A DNA stretch of 64,000 nucleotides, from contig CP018627.1 of NCBI GenBank assembly GCA_002021875.1, positions 9,858,001-9,922,000 of the forward strand, written 5' to 3'. A program made the position numbers and the translations under genes. The stretch comes from Streptomyces hygroscopicus (GTDB lineage Bacteria > Actinomycetota > Actinomycetes > Streptomycetales > Streptomycetaceae). Within the stretch, counting starts at the first letter, position 1; each line of letters begins with the position of its first letter. Positions 1 to 8,077 of this stretch are shown piece after piece. The notes below the pieces were generated by a model. That model made no database searches. It had not been told where the DNA came from and saw nothing but the letters and a program-made list of their open reading frames with translations.

Positions 1-95
1 TCGTCCGTTCCGGCGCCGGTGAGGCCGTGGGACATGCCCATCGCACCCAGACCGATACGGGAAACCTCCAGGTCACCCAGGTTGATGTACTTCAT
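1..95 (-). CDS. Aldo/keto reductase, N-terminal fragment (cut by window edge)
   Basis: The first 31 residues are present, starting MKYINLGDLEVSRIGLGAMG. This is the beta-strand and first loop of the aldo/keto reductase TIM barrel (family pattern LG.sglevs.lGLGamgms). An AGGAGA ribosome site lies 12 bp before the ATG. The gene runs off the left edge, so catalytic residues cannot be seen. It lies 122 bp downstream of the zinc alcohol dehydrogenase on the same strand and could be its partner in a short reductase operon. The substrate is unknown; AKRs reduce aldehydes or ketones with NADPH in the cytoplasm. Confidence 0.85.
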   Translation of the reverse strand, partial: MKYINLGDLEVSRIGLGAMGMSHGLTGAGTD

Positions 96-217
96 CGGTG
101 GTCACTTCTCCTGATAGGTGTGGTCGGATCGGCCGGTCACCGCGGCCGAGTGCGGTGACCCGCCGGGTGCGGCTGTCGCCCTCGGGTGGCGGGTGTCCGC
201 GAGGAGCGCCGGGAGGG

Positions 218-1252
218 TCACGGGCGGATGAGGACCTTCAGGGCCTCGCGGTCGTTCATCGCCCGGTAGCCGTCGGCGATGTCCTCCAGGCCCAGCGTGC
301 GGTCGAAGACCCGGCCCGGCCGGATCGAGCCGTCGAGGATGTGCGGCATCAGCTCCTCGATGTAGGCGCGGGCCGGGGCGACGCCACCGGTGAGGCTGAT
401 GTTGCGCATGAAGTCGCCGAACCCGAACGCGACATCGCTGTACTGCGGGGCGCCGACACGGCTGATCGTGCCGCCGTCGCGGACCACGCCGAAGCTCTGC
501 ACCAGCGCGTCCCTCATGCCCACGCATTCCAGGACCTTACGGGTGCCCTCGCCGCCGGTCAGGTCACGCACCCGGGCGATGCCCTCCTCGCCGCGCTCGG
601 CCACCACATCGGTGGCGCCGAAGCCACGGCCCAGATCGGTGCGCCGGGTGTGCCGGCCCATCAGGATGATCTGCTCGGCGCCCTGCAGCTTGGCGGCGAT
701 CACGGCCGCCAGGCCCACGGCACCGTCGCCGACGACGGTGACGCTGTCGCCGCGCCCGACACCGGCGGTACGGGCCGCATGGTAGCCGGTGCACAGGATG
801 TCGGACAGGGTCAGCAGATCCGGCAGCAGCTCGGAGTCCTCGCCGACCGGCAGCTTCACCAGGGTGCCGTCGGCGTACGGGACACGAGCGATCTGCCCCT
901 GGCCGCCGTCGACACCGTTCACGCCCCACTGCCCGCCGTGCACACAGGAGGTCTGCAAACCGTCGCGGCAGTACCCGCAGGTGTTGTCGGCCCACATGAA
1001 CGGGGCCACCACCAGGTCACCGGGGACGAGGCCGCGCACCTCGGCGCCGGTCTCCTCGACGACGCCCAGGAACTCATGGCCCATGTGGCGGGGGGTGTCG
1101 GTGTGCGGCAGGGACTTGAAGGGCCACAGGTCGCTGCCGCAGATGCAGGACAGCACGATCCGTACGACCGCGTCGGTGGGGTTCTGGATCTTCGGGTCGG
1201 CGACGTTCTCGACGTGTACGTCGTCGGCCGCGTACAGCAGGGTGGCGCGCAT
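218..1252 (-). CDS. Zinc-dependent alcohol dehydrogenase (MDR superfamily)
   Basis: A 344-residue medium-chain dehydrogenase starting MRATLLYAADDV, with GAGGAG 7 bp before the ATG. Visible features are the catalytic-zinc motif CICGSDLW, the GHEFLG motif, a structural-zinc-type loop (CGYCRDGLQTSC) and the Rossmann motif GDGAVG followed by GATDVV. The family oxidises alcohols or reduces aldehydes with NAD(P). The long open frame continues upstream to 2302 on this strand, but that part is antisense to the regulator gene and is not coding. The gene is divergent from the HTH regulator at 1484 and is a likely target of it (inference). Substrate unknown. Confidence 0.88.
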   Translation of the reverse strand: MRATLLYAADDVHVENVADPKIQNPTDAVVRIVLSCICGSDLWPFKSLPHTDTPRHMGHEFLGVVEETGAEVRGLVPGDLVVAPFMWADNTCGYCRDGLQTSCVHGGQWGVNGVDGGQGQIARVPYADGTLVKLPVGEDSELLPDLLTLSDILCTGYHAARTAGVGRGDSVTVVGDGAVGLAAVIAAKLQGAEQIILMGRHTRRTDLGRGFGATDVVAERGEEGIARVRDLTGGEGTRKVLECVGMRDALVQSFGVVRDGGTISRVGAPQYSDVAFGFGDFMRNISLTGGVAPARAYIEELMPHILDGSIRPGRVFDRTLGLEDIADGYRAMNDREALKVLIRP

Positions 1253-1483
1253 GGGCGCAGCTCCTCGGTATGTGGGCGGGATGGTGGAAGGGGAGCCGCC
1301 AGTGGCGGCGCCGGACCGCTCGACCGTCTCCGGGCCGAGGAGGCCGGTCGGCGCGACACCATCGAGCCTGCCGCCTCGCGCCCGTGTCAGGCAGGCCGAG
1401 GTGTGCGGGGGAGCGGCCAGCGGGGGTGTGACAGGGCCCCCCTCAACGGCGTGTTCCGGCGGAGGCGGGGAGACACTGGCCCT

Positions 1484-2377
1484 ATGGCACCCGAGCAGCA
1501 CAGCGGCGGCGAGGAACTGGGGCGCTTCCTGCGCGCCCGCCGCACCCAGACCAGCCCCCAGGCCGCCGGCCTCACCCCGGGGCCCGGCATCCGCCGCACC
1601 CCCGGCCTGCGCCGCGAGGAACTGGCCACCCTCGCCGGGGTCAGCATCGACTACTACACCCGACTGGAACGCGGCAAGGAAACCCGCCCCAGCCCCGCCG
1701 TGGTCGATGCCCTCGGGCGCGCCCTGCAGCTCGACGACGCCGAGCACCAGCATCTGCGCGACCTGGCCGTCCGCGCCGCCCGCTACGCGCCCAGGCCCGC
1801 CCCGGCCCCCGGCCGCACCGTGCGCCCCCACCTGAAGCTGCTGCTGGAAACGTTGCGCCCGAACCCCGCGTACATCCTCAGCCGCAGCATGGACATCCTC
1901 GCTCACAACCCCGGCGGCCTCGCCCTCTACGCCGGCATCACCGACTGGCCCGTCAAGCAGCGCAACCTCGCCCGCTACCTCTTCCTCCACCCCGCCGCCC
2001 ACGAGGTCTTCCCCGACTGGGAGAACCAGATCCGCGGCTGCGTCGCCCGCCTGCGCGCCCTGGCCGGCACCGACCCCGACGCCCCCGACCTCACCACTCT
2101 CGTCGGCGAACTGCTCCTCAAAAGCCCCGACTTCGCGGGCCTGTGGGAACGGTACGAGGTCACCGGCCGCAAGCACACCGCCAAGACCTTCCAGCACCCC
2201 CACGTCGGCAAGATCACTCTCGTCTTTCAGGGCATGGCGCTCGAAGGCACTCCCGGCCACCGCATGGGCGTCTACACGGCCGAACCCGGCACCCCGGACC
2301 ACGACGCCATGCTCCTGCTCGACATGACCGCCACGCCCGCCGAGCCACGGCCCTCCGCCTCCGAACAGAAGCGCTGA
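1484..2377 (+). CDS. Helix-turn-helix regulator, XRE family with MmyB-like ligand domain
   Basis: A 297-residue regulator. The N-terminal HTH (about residues 40-85) contains LRREELATLAGVS and YYTRLERGKE, the hallmark of this large actinobacterial group. The rest is the MmyB-like ligand-binding domain with the usual HP.A and DWE pattern and a C-terminal MGVYTAEPGTPDHDAMLLL. I chose the ATG at 1484 because it begins the conserved part; the frame is open far upstream but that is antisense to the dehydrogenase. Such regulators in Streptomyces often sit opposite one short-chain or zinc dehydrogenase, as here. A second member of the family is at 61676. Confidence 0.9.
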   Translation: MAPEQHSGGEELGRFLRARRTQTSPQAAGLTPGPGIRRTPGLRREELATLAGVSIDYYTRLERGKETRPSPAVVDALGRALQLDDAEHQHLRDLAVRAARYAPRPAPAPGRTVRPHLKLLLETLRPNPAYILSRSMDILAHNPGGLALYAGITDWPVKQRNLARYLFLHPAAHEVFPDWENQIRGCVARLRALAGTDPDAPDLTTLVGELLLKSPDFAGLWERYEVTGRKHTAKTFQHPHVGKITLVFQGMALEGTPGHRMGVYTAEPGTPDHDAMLLLDMTATPAEPRPSASEQKR

Positions 2378-2432
2378 CCGGCCGAGCCGGGCGGCGAGCG
2401 ACAGCCCCCTTCGGGCATCGTGCGTCCGAGGT

Positions 2433-2450
2433 TCCGGGACCCGTCCCGGA
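2433..2450. terminator. Perfect 8-bp inverted repeat between convergent genes
   Basis: TCCGGGAC-cc-GTCCCGGA lies between the HTH regulator (stop 2377) and the lipoprotein on the other strand (stop 2613). A GC hairpin between convergent genes suits a bidirectional terminator, although the two-base loop would open to at least four. No U-tract is present. The rest of 2378-2612 shows nothing else. Confidence 0.4.
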
Positions 2451-2612
2451 CCGGGGCGATGCGACCAACTCGTACGCCTGCCGGAGCCGTTGAGCCTCGG
2501 CGCCGGGGCATGCTCCCCTGTGCGCGGGCTTGCTTTTGGGGACGGGTCCCGGAGGAGGGCGTGGATCCTGGTGGGTGCCCATGCACGCGTCGCCGGCTCG
2601 GCCGCCGCCGCG

Positions 2613-3242
2613 CTACCGTCCGCCTGAACCCTTGGGGAGACGGGCGCGCCAGGTGAGCGACGTCTTCTCCACGCTCGCGGCCAGCCTCTTCGCGGCCGGA
2701 TCGGCGCCCGCCGAGCGCTGCGAGTGGGCGATCTTCGCCGCCTGGTCGAGGTGTTCGCGCATCGCCGCGAGGAAGAGCGTGTCGAAGGCGGCGCCCTTGG
2801 TTCCCTTGATGGTGCGCAGTTCGTCCTCGGTCACCATGCCGGGCATGTCGTGCCCCTGGTGCGGGTTGGTGTCGGGGACGCCCGCTCGGGCGAGTAGCTT
2901 CCGTAGCTGGACGAGTTCGTCGCGGTAGGCGGTGGCCACCGGTTTCGCCCACTTCTCCACCCCGGTGTCGGAAGAGTGGCCCGGGACCAGGTCCAGCAGG
3001 ACCGTCGCCTGGTCGTCCATCGCGATCATCAGCTGGATCCAGCCGATATCGGTGGAGTTGAAGGTCCCCGACGTCGCCTGCCCGCTCGGGGGCCGCGTGG
3101 CGGGGTGCCGCGCTGCCGATGTCGACCGCGCCTCGCCCGGCGGTTTCCCGCTGCCGTCCCCGCATCCAGCAGCGAGCAGCGCGGCGGTGGCGAGCAGGAC
3201 CGCTGCGGACACCGCGCGCCGTGTGACGGTTGCCGCTGTCAT
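2613..3242 (-). CDS. DUF305-like lipoprotein
   Basis: A 209-residue exported protein. The signal peptide ends in the lipobox LLAAGC (Cys27), so it should be anchored outside the membrane. The body resembles the DUF305 family, with paired helices IGWIQLMIAMDDQA and FLAAMREHLDQAAKIA separated by a GHDMPGM segment. DUF305 proteins normally carry HHxxA in the first helix and MxxHxxxA in the second; here the first histidine pair is replaced (MDDQA) while the second is kept. The ATG at 3242 has GAGGGGAG upstream. It follows the DUF1996 gene on the same strand after 107 bp and may be co-transcribed. Function unknown; copper handling has been suggested for some relatives. Confidence 0.75.
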   Translation of the reverse strand: MTAATVTRRAVSAAVLLATAALLAAGCGDGSGKPPGEARSTSAARHPATRPPSGQATSGTFNSTDIGWIQLMIAMDDQATVLLDLVPGHSSDTGVEKWAKPVATAYRDELVQLRKLLARAGVPDTNPHQGHDMPGMVTEDELRTIKGTKGAAFDTLFLAAMREHLDQAAKIAHSQRSAGADPAAKRLAASVEKTSLTWRARLPKGSGGR

Positions 3243-3349
3243 GTCGACTCCCCTCGTCTGGCGTGGGCGGAGCCCCGGTGACGGGACTCCGCCCACAGGG
3301 AAGGCGGTGTCGCCCTGCCGGGCCACGTGGCCTGCCCACTCCTTATCCG

Positions 3350-4300
3350 TCAGGGACGGCCGTCGGCTCCGCACTTGACGATCACGTTGATGCAGTCACG
3401 CACCCGCCGGGCCATCTCGTCCTCGGGCCAGGCGTTGAAGAAGTCACCGTGCATGGTGAATCCGGCACCCGACGCCAGCTTGAAGCGCGCGGGGTCGCCG
3501 CTGACCGGGTAGCGGAGCACCTGGCGCAGCTTCGGCACGGCGACCGGGTGCGTTGCCGGGCACTGGCCGCCGACCGGGTAGGCCATGTGGCTCTTGTGGT
3601 CGGGGGAGTCCAGGTCCTTGCCGTTCCAGCACTGGGGGAAGTCGAGGTAGGACTCCAGCATCGAACCGGCCGGGCAGTTCACGAAGTCCTTGGAGGGGTT
3701 GACCTCTCCGTGGTGCAGGCAGGACCAGCGCGCGATGGACGTGGGGTCGCCGACCCCGGTGGCCTTGGCGTTGCCCGCCACGATCCGCAGCCCCAGGGGG
3801 AGCGGCTTGATCGTGGCGATCACGTCGTCGCGCACACCTTCACCGAGGTAGTAGAAGGTGGTGCCGGTGGGTTCGACCTCTTTGCCGTTGTCGTAGAGGG
3901 TCGGGGTCCAATACGACGACAGGTCGGCGGTCGGACTGCAACTGGTCCTGCCCCTCTGCAGGGCGGCCAGATCGGTGCGCGCGTTGGTCGAGTCGTTCCC
4001 GAAGAAGCTGTGCATATGGGACGCGCCGGGGAGCCCCGGGAACACGATCGGGTCGTCCGGCAGCCGGTGGGTGAACGGGCACTCGGCGACGAACTCCGCG
4101 ACGCGTACTGGTGCGTTGGCGCTCCGCGGGCCCGACGCCGCGCCCGCCTTGTCGGTGGCGCGCAGATCGGCACGCGCACTGGCCGGGCCGATGGAGAGCA
4201 GGGACAGGACGAGACCGACGGCGGCGAAGACGACGCCCGGACCTCGCCAGCGACCGAGGACACGCCGTAAGGGCGGGAAGCGCGGGGGTGTACGGGACAT
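3350..4300 (-). CDS. Exported DUF1996 protein
   Basis: A 316-residue protein with a long twin-basic N-terminus, a hydrophobic segment (about residues 22-45) and a PASA-type cleavage region, so it is secreted. The mature part has DUF1996 signatures: ECPFTHRLPDDPIVFPG, HMHSFFGND, YWTPTLYDNGKEV, FPQCWNGKDLDS and SHMAYP, with many conserved His, Cys and Trp residues. AAGGAGAG precedes the ATG at 4300. The family is known from fungi and actinobacteria, sometimes beside carbohydrate-binding domains, but has no established activity. A LacI-type palindrome lies 78 bp upstream of the start, suggesting sugar-dependent control (inference). Confidence 0.88.
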   Translation of the reverse strand: MSRTPPRFPPLRRVLGRWRGPGVVFAAVGLVLSLLSIGPASARADLRATDKAGAASGPRSANAPVRVAEFVAECPFTHRLPDDPIVFPGLPGASHMHSFFGNDSTNARTDLAALQRGRTSCSPTADLSSYWTPTLYDNGKEVEPTGTTFYYLGEGVRDDVIATIKPLPLGLRIVAGNAKATGVGDPTSIARWSCLHHGEVNPSKDFVNCPAGSMLESYLDFPQCWNGKDLDSPDHKSHMAYPVGGQCPATHPVAVPKLRQVLRYPVSGDPARFKLASGAGFTMHGDFFNAWPEDEMARRVRDCINVIVKCGADGRP

Positions 4301-4377
4301 GACTCTCCTTTCCGTGCACGCACGGAAGAGCGAAAAGAGCGGGAGAGAGCCCAGCGGTGTGGTCACACGGGGTTGCT

Positions 4378-4393
4378 GAGAGAGCGCTCTCTC
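4378..4393. promoter_or_regulatory. LacI-type operator palindrome upstream of the DUF1996 gene
   Basis: GAGAGAGCGCTCTCTC is a perfect 16-bp palindrome centred on the CG step. The core GAGCGCTC is the shape seen in operators of Streptomyces LacI-family sugar regulators (for example CebR boxes). It sits 78 bp upstream of the DUF1996 start, where an operator or promoter would be expected. Which regulator binds is not shown; a LacI-family gene is 25 kb away at 29719. Confidence 0.6.
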
Positions 4394-4498
4394 GGAGCGA
4401 TGCTGCGGACGCTAGAGGTGGCCCAGGTCACTGTCAAGCGTCCGCGGCGAGGAGGGTCAAGAGCCTGCGGCAGCGGGGAGGCCGCGGCGTCCGCTCGG

Positions 4499-5041
4499 TC
4501 AGTCCTCGGAGCCCGGATCGGTTCGCTCGGCCGAGGGCAGCAGGTGAATGAGCAGCAGAACGATCCCGGAGATCATGAACACGCGCGTGGCGGCCTCCAG
4601 GCCATTCCACTTCTCCGACTGCCACATGGCGAACCATTCGCCGCCGATGCCGATGAACCCGGCGCCGAACAGCAGCATCAGCATCAACAGCCCCACGGTG
4701 CCGGCCTGACGGGCGCGGCGGACGCGGTCTCCGGGCGGCCCCGCGAACCACATGGCCGTCGCGGCGAGGAGGACAAGAGCGGCGAGGGTCTCCCAGGCGA
4801 TGATGGCGACGTAGGCGGTGTCCTGGAGCGCGGTGGAGTCGATGGCCCGCCACATCAGGTCTTCGTCCTTGAACGTGGTGTCCATCGCCAGGACATGCCG
4901 CACGAACTGCTGGTTGCTGTCGAAGTCGGTGATGTTCCCGAAGGCGACGAGCGTGATGTACAACGCGATCGTCCCGGTGAGCACCCCCGAGGTCATCGAG
5001 TAGATACGGGGTGAACGTATTCTGCCGGTTCGCTCTGCCAC
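4499..5041 (-). CDS. DUF2165 family membrane protein
   Basis: A 180-residue integral membrane protein with four predicted helices: near residues 18-37 (SGVLTGTIALYITLVAFGNI), about 75-95, about 110-132 (GLLMLMLLFGAGFIGIGG) and a C-terminal one (VFMISGIVLLLIHLL). The pattern matches DUF2165, including FGNITDFDSNQQFVRHVLAMD and GEWFAMWQSEKWNG. I favour the GTG at 5041 (VAERTGRIRS), which has an AGAGG and GGGAG just upstream; in-frame ATGs at 5077 and 5104 are alternatives. The family's role is unknown. Confidence 0.82.
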   Translation of the reverse strand: MAERTGRIRSPRIYSMTSGVLTGTIALYITLVAFGNITDFDSNQQFVRHVLAMDTTFKDEDLMWRAIDSTALQDTAYVAIIAWETLAALVLLAATAMWFAGPPGDRVRRARQAGTVGLLMLMLLFGAGFIGIGGEWFAMWQSEKWNGLEAATRVFMISGIVLLLIHLLPSAERTDPGSED

Positions 5042-5185
5042 GATGACCTCTGTCTCCCGTTGGATCCCGCTGACCATGAAGCGTGCGGGAGCCGTAGCGT
5101 ACAACTGACTGGATCAGGGCGGTGATGGACGCCGTACTGTGCCGAGCTGAGCCGACGGCGGGGAGACGCGGGTCACACGCGTCCA

Positions 5186-5212
5186 TGTCACAGAGGGTCG
5201 GGCTACCCCGTC
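5186..5212 (+). promoter_or_regulatory. ECF41 sigma-factor promoter
   Basis: TGTCACA (5186-5192), a 16-bp spacer and CGTC (5209-5212) match, as I recall it, the ECF41 group consensus TGTCACA-N16-CGTC at every position. It lies 41 bp before the AhpD-like gene, which is followed by the ECF41 sigma factor itself. This predicts autoregulation of the two-gene operon by its own sigma factor. Confidence 0.8.
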
Positions 5213-5252
5213 TCAGGGGTGTAGCCACTGAACGACCACAGAGGAGCACACC

Positions 5253-5729
5253 ATGGACGCGCGACTGAACTACTCCGCCAGCCAGACCGCCGGCAAGGTC
5301 CTGAGGCCCGTCATGGCGGCGGGCCGGGCGGTCAAGGAATCACCGCTGCCGGCGGCGACGCAGGAGCTGGTGGCGATACGCGTGAGTCAGATCAACGGCT
5401 GCGCCGTCTGCATCGACATGCACACCAAGGAAGCCGCCGCGGCCGGTGAGACCCCGGTGCGGTTGAACCTGGTCGCGGTATGGCGGGAGGCCACCGTCTT
5501 CACCGATGCCGAGCGGGCCGCGCTGGAGCTGGCGGAGGAGGGGACCCGGGTCGCGGACGCGGCTCGTGGGGTCGGCGACGAGGTGTGGGCGAATGCCGTC
5601 AAGCACTATGACGAGGAGCAGCTCACCGCCCTGGTGATCCTGGTCTCCTTCATGAATATGGTGAACCGGCTGAACGTCATCACCCAGCAGCCGGCGGCCG
5701 GTGACTACGAGGCCGGGCAGTTCCACTGA
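5253..5729 (+). CDS. Carboxymuconolactone decarboxylase / AhpD-like protein
   Basis: A 158-residue protein with the AhpD catalytic motif INGCAVCIDMH: Cys50, Cys53 and His57, giving CxxCxxxH. Proteins of this fold act as peroxidase partners or thiol-disulfide redox proteins. It is the upstream gene of a pair with the ECF41 sigma factor (49 bp gap). This is the classic genomic partner of ECF41 factors, the COE group of carboxymuconolactone decarboxylases, oxidoreductases and epimerases. A matching ECF41 promoter lies directly upstream. The natural substrate in this context is unknown. Confidence 0.92.
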   Translation: MDARLNYSASQTAGKVLRPVMAAGRAVKESPLPAATQELVAIRVSQINGCAVCIDMHTKEAAAAGETPVRLNLVAVWREATVFTDAERAALELAEEGTRVADAARGVGDEVWANAVKHYDEEQLTALVILVSFMNMVNRLNVITQQPAAGDYEAGQFH

Positions 5730-5778
5730 CCGGCAACGGTATCGGTATCGGCAACGGGCCCAGGGGAGGGGAGTCGGC

Positions 5779-6702
5779 GTGAACAAGGTCGAGGAGTTCG
5801 AGGAGCTGCGGCCGCTGCTGTTCTCGATCGCCTATCGGATCCTGGGCAGTGTGAGTGAGGCCGAGGACGCGGTGCAGGAGACCTGGCTGCGCTTCGACGG
5901 GTCGGCGACCCGGCCCACGTCGACCAAGGCATATCTGTCGGCCACGGTGACGCGCATCTCGATCGATGTGCTGCGCTCCGCGCGTGTGCGACGGGAGGAG
6001 TACGTGGGCCCGTGGTTCCCCGAGCCGCTGCTCAGCGATCCGTATCAGGACCCGGCCCGGGCGGTGGAGCTGGCCGACTCGGTGTCGATGGCGGCGCTGT
6101 TGCTGCTGGAGCGGCTCAGCCCGCTGGAGCGGGCGGTGTTCGTGCTACGGGAGGTGTTCGCCTTCGGGTTCGACGAGGTCGCCACGGCGGTGGGACGGTC
6201 GGAGGCGGCATGCAGGCAGCTCCTGGTGCGGGCGCGGCGGCACATGCAGGCCGGGCGGCCGCGGTTCGAGGCGGACCGGCAGGAACGGCAGGAACTGGCC
6301 ACGCGGTTCTTCGACGCGCTGAAGGACGGTGATGTGGGCGCGCTGCGGAATCTGCTGGCCGCCGATGTGCAACTGGTCGGGGACGGCGGCGGCAAGGCTC
6401 CGCGGCTGGCCAAGGCCGTCATGGGCGCGGAGAACGTGGCGCGGTTGCTGGGCACGGTCTTCCCGTGGCTGCTGCGGATCGACGTGTCGTTCGAGCTTCA
6501 TGAGGTCAACGGCCAGCCGGGCGCGGTCTTCCGGGAGCGGGACGGCAAGGTGCTCCAGACCCTGGTCCTCGATGTGCTCGACGGGCAGATTCAGGCCATC
6601 CGCGCGGTGATCAACCCCGACAAGCTCGGCCACCTCGGGCCGGTCGGCGACGCCTGGGCCGTCGACCGCGAGGTGCGGCAGGCCCGGCGGCGCTCGAACT
6701 GA
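5779..6702 (+). CDS. sigJ: RNA polymerase sigma factor SigJ, ECF41 group
   Basis: A 307-residue ECF sigma factor. Region 2 (residues 1-70) and region 4 (about 105-160, with LSPLERAVFVLREVF) are followed by a fused SnoaL-like C-terminal domain. All three ECF41 signatures are present in slightly varied form: the linker WFPEP (79-83), DGGGK (202-206) and NPDKL (279-283). In this group the C-terminal domain replaces a separate anti-sigma factor and tunes activity in cis. The GTG at 5779 has a strong GGGGAGGGGAG upstream. It should drive its own operon from the promoter at 5186. The stimulus is unknown. Confidence 0.95.
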   Translation: MNKVEEFEELRPLLFSIAYRILGSVSEAEDAVQETWLRFDGSATRPTSTKAYLSATVTRISIDVLRSARVRREEYVGPWFPEPLLSDPYQDPARAVELADSVSMAALLLLERLSPLERAVFVLREVFAFGFDEVATAVGRSEAACRQLLVRARRHMQAGRPRFEADRQERQELATRFFDALKDGDVGALRNLLAADVQLVGDGGGKAPRLAKAVMGAENVARLLGTVFPWLLRIDVSFELHEVNGQPGAVFRERDGKVLQTLVLDVLDGQIQAIRAVINPDKLGHLGPVGDAWAVDREVRQARRRSN

Positions 6703-6782
6703 CCTCGATGCGTGGTTTCCCACCCCGTGACCGGTCCGACACCCTGATCGTTCGACGATCTTGATAGTCTCGGGGAGCCAGT

Positions 6783-6975
6783 CGTGCCACATCCGAGGCC
6801 AGGGAATCCGGTGTGAATCCGGAGCTGACGCGCAGCGGTGAGGGGGACGGGCGGGGCATGTGACACCACTGGGAGGAGTCCGCGACGGCCGCGAAGCCGC
6901 CGCGGACGAGCACCGGGAAGGGGCCCCGTCCGGACGAGCCCGAGTCCGAAGACCTGCTGGTATCTCCGCGCCCCG
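6783..6975 (+). ncRNA. Cobalamin (B12) riboswitch
   Basis: This leader contains the conserved adenosylcobalamin riboswitch blocks in order: GCCAC near 6786, GGGAATCCGGTGTGAATCC (6802-6820), CTGACGCGCAGCGGT (6825-6839), a CACCACTGG block near 6864, a variable GC-rich arm, and the B12-box-like GAGTCCGAAGACCTGCT (6942-6958). It lies about 55 bp upstream of the lipoprotein gene of an ABC importer. Binding of B12 should lower expression of the transporter. A CCGTGCGG hairpin after the B12 box may act as the expression platform (inference). Confidence 0.93.
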
Positions 6976-7030
6976 TGCGGGGAGTACGTCCGTAGGCCAG
7001 GCTCCGCGTTCGAGCCCCGACAACCGAGGC

Positions 7031-8077
7031 ATGCCCGTGCTCTGCTCTGCCCGCCGTACCGCGGCCCTCCTGCTCGCCCCCGCCCTCCTGCTCACCGCGT
7101 GCGGTGGCTCCGGCCAGGACGGCGCGGACGCCACAAAGCCCGCCGGTGCGGGCTATCCGCGCACCATCGACAACTGCGGCCACAAGGTCACGGTGAAGTC
7201 CGCCCCGAAGCGAGCCCTCTCCCTCAACCAGGGCAGCACGGAGATCCTGCTCTCCCTCGGCCTCGCCGACCGCATGGCGTCCACCGCCACCTGGACCGAC
7301 CCGGTGATGAAGGGCCTGGAGAAGGCGAATGCGACGGTGCCGCGCCTCGCGGACAACGCGCCGTCCTTCGAGAAGGCCCTGGACGCCGAACCCGACTTCG
7401 TCACCGCCTCGTTCGTCTCCACCCTCGGCAAGGGCGGTGTGGCCACCCGCGAGCAGTTCGAGAAGCTGGGCGTGCCCACCTACGTCTCGCCGTCCGACTG
7501 CTCGGCGGGCCGGGACCCCGACAGCGGTGGCGATGGCTCCCGCAGCAAGCCACTCACCCTGGACACCGTCTACGGCGAGATACGCGACCTGGCCCACGCG
7601 TTCGGCGTCGATGAGCGCGGCGATAAGCTCATCGCGGGGTTGAAGCAGCGCGTGCGTACGGCCACCGAGGGAGTGGACGCCTCCGGCGTCTCGCTCATGT
7701 ACTGGTTCGCCAACTCCCAGTCGCCCTACCTCGCCGGCTGCTGCGGCGCGCCGGGCGCCATCACCCGGGCCGTCGGAGCGAAGAACGCCTTCTCCGACAC
7801 CCACGACGAGTGGCCGCAGATCAACTGGGAGACCGTGGCCGACCGCGACCCGGACGTCATCGTCCTCGGCGATCTCACGCGCAAGCAGCAGACCGCGGAG
7901 ACCGCCAAGGCCAAGATGCGTTTCCTGGAGACCAACGCCGCCACCCGCAATCTCACCGCCGTGAAGAAGAAGCGGTACGTCCTGCTCAGCGGGCAGGCCA
8001 TGAACCCGTCCATCCGTACGGTCGAAGGGGTCGAGCAGGTCGCCGCCGGGCTGCGCGACTTCGGACTCGCCAAGTGA
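7031..8077 (+). CDS. ABC transporter substrate-binding lipoprotein, corrinoid/siderophore type (BtuF-like)
   Basis: A 348-residue lipoprotein with lipobox LLTAC (Cys24) and a periplasmic-binding fold of the BtuF/FhuD class: YPRTIDNCG, KRALSLNQGSTEILLSLGL, a long central helix, and MYWFANSQSPYLAG followed by GAKNAFSDTHDEW. The start is the ATG at 7031, just after the cobalamin riboswitch. The stop overlaps the permease GTG by 4 bp. The riboswitch makes vitamin B12 or another corrinoid the likely ligand; from protein sequence alone an iron-siderophore binder would be equally possible. A paralogous family annotated as F420-0 transporter in actinobacteria is another alternative. Confidence 0.88.
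   Translation: MPVLCSARRTAALLLAPALLLTACGGSGQDGADATKPAGAGYPRTIDNCGHKVTVKSAPKRALSLNQGSTEILLSLGLADRMASTATWTDPVMKGLEKANATVPRLADNAPSFEKALDAEPDFVTASFVSTLGKGGVATREQFEKLGVPTYVSPSDCSAGRDPDSGGDGSRSKPLTLDTVYGEIRDLAHAFGVDERGDKLIAGLKQRVRTATEGVDASGVSLMYWFANSQSPYLAGCCGAPGAITRAVGAKNAFSDTHDEWPQINWETVADRDPDVIVLGDLTRKQQTAETAKAKMRFLETNAATRNLTAVKKKRYVLLSGQAMNPSIRTVEGVEQVAAGLRDFGLAK

Noticed and set aside
98..1483. Long plus-strand open frame running into the HTH regulator gene
   Set aside because: It is antisense to the zinc dehydrogenase, shows no family motifs and is explained by GC-rich third positions. The regulator starts at 1484.
1253..2302. N-terminal extension of the zinc dehydrogenase on the minus strand
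   Set aside because: The stretch is antisense to the conserved HTH regulator, and a good ribosome site precedes the ATG at 1252.
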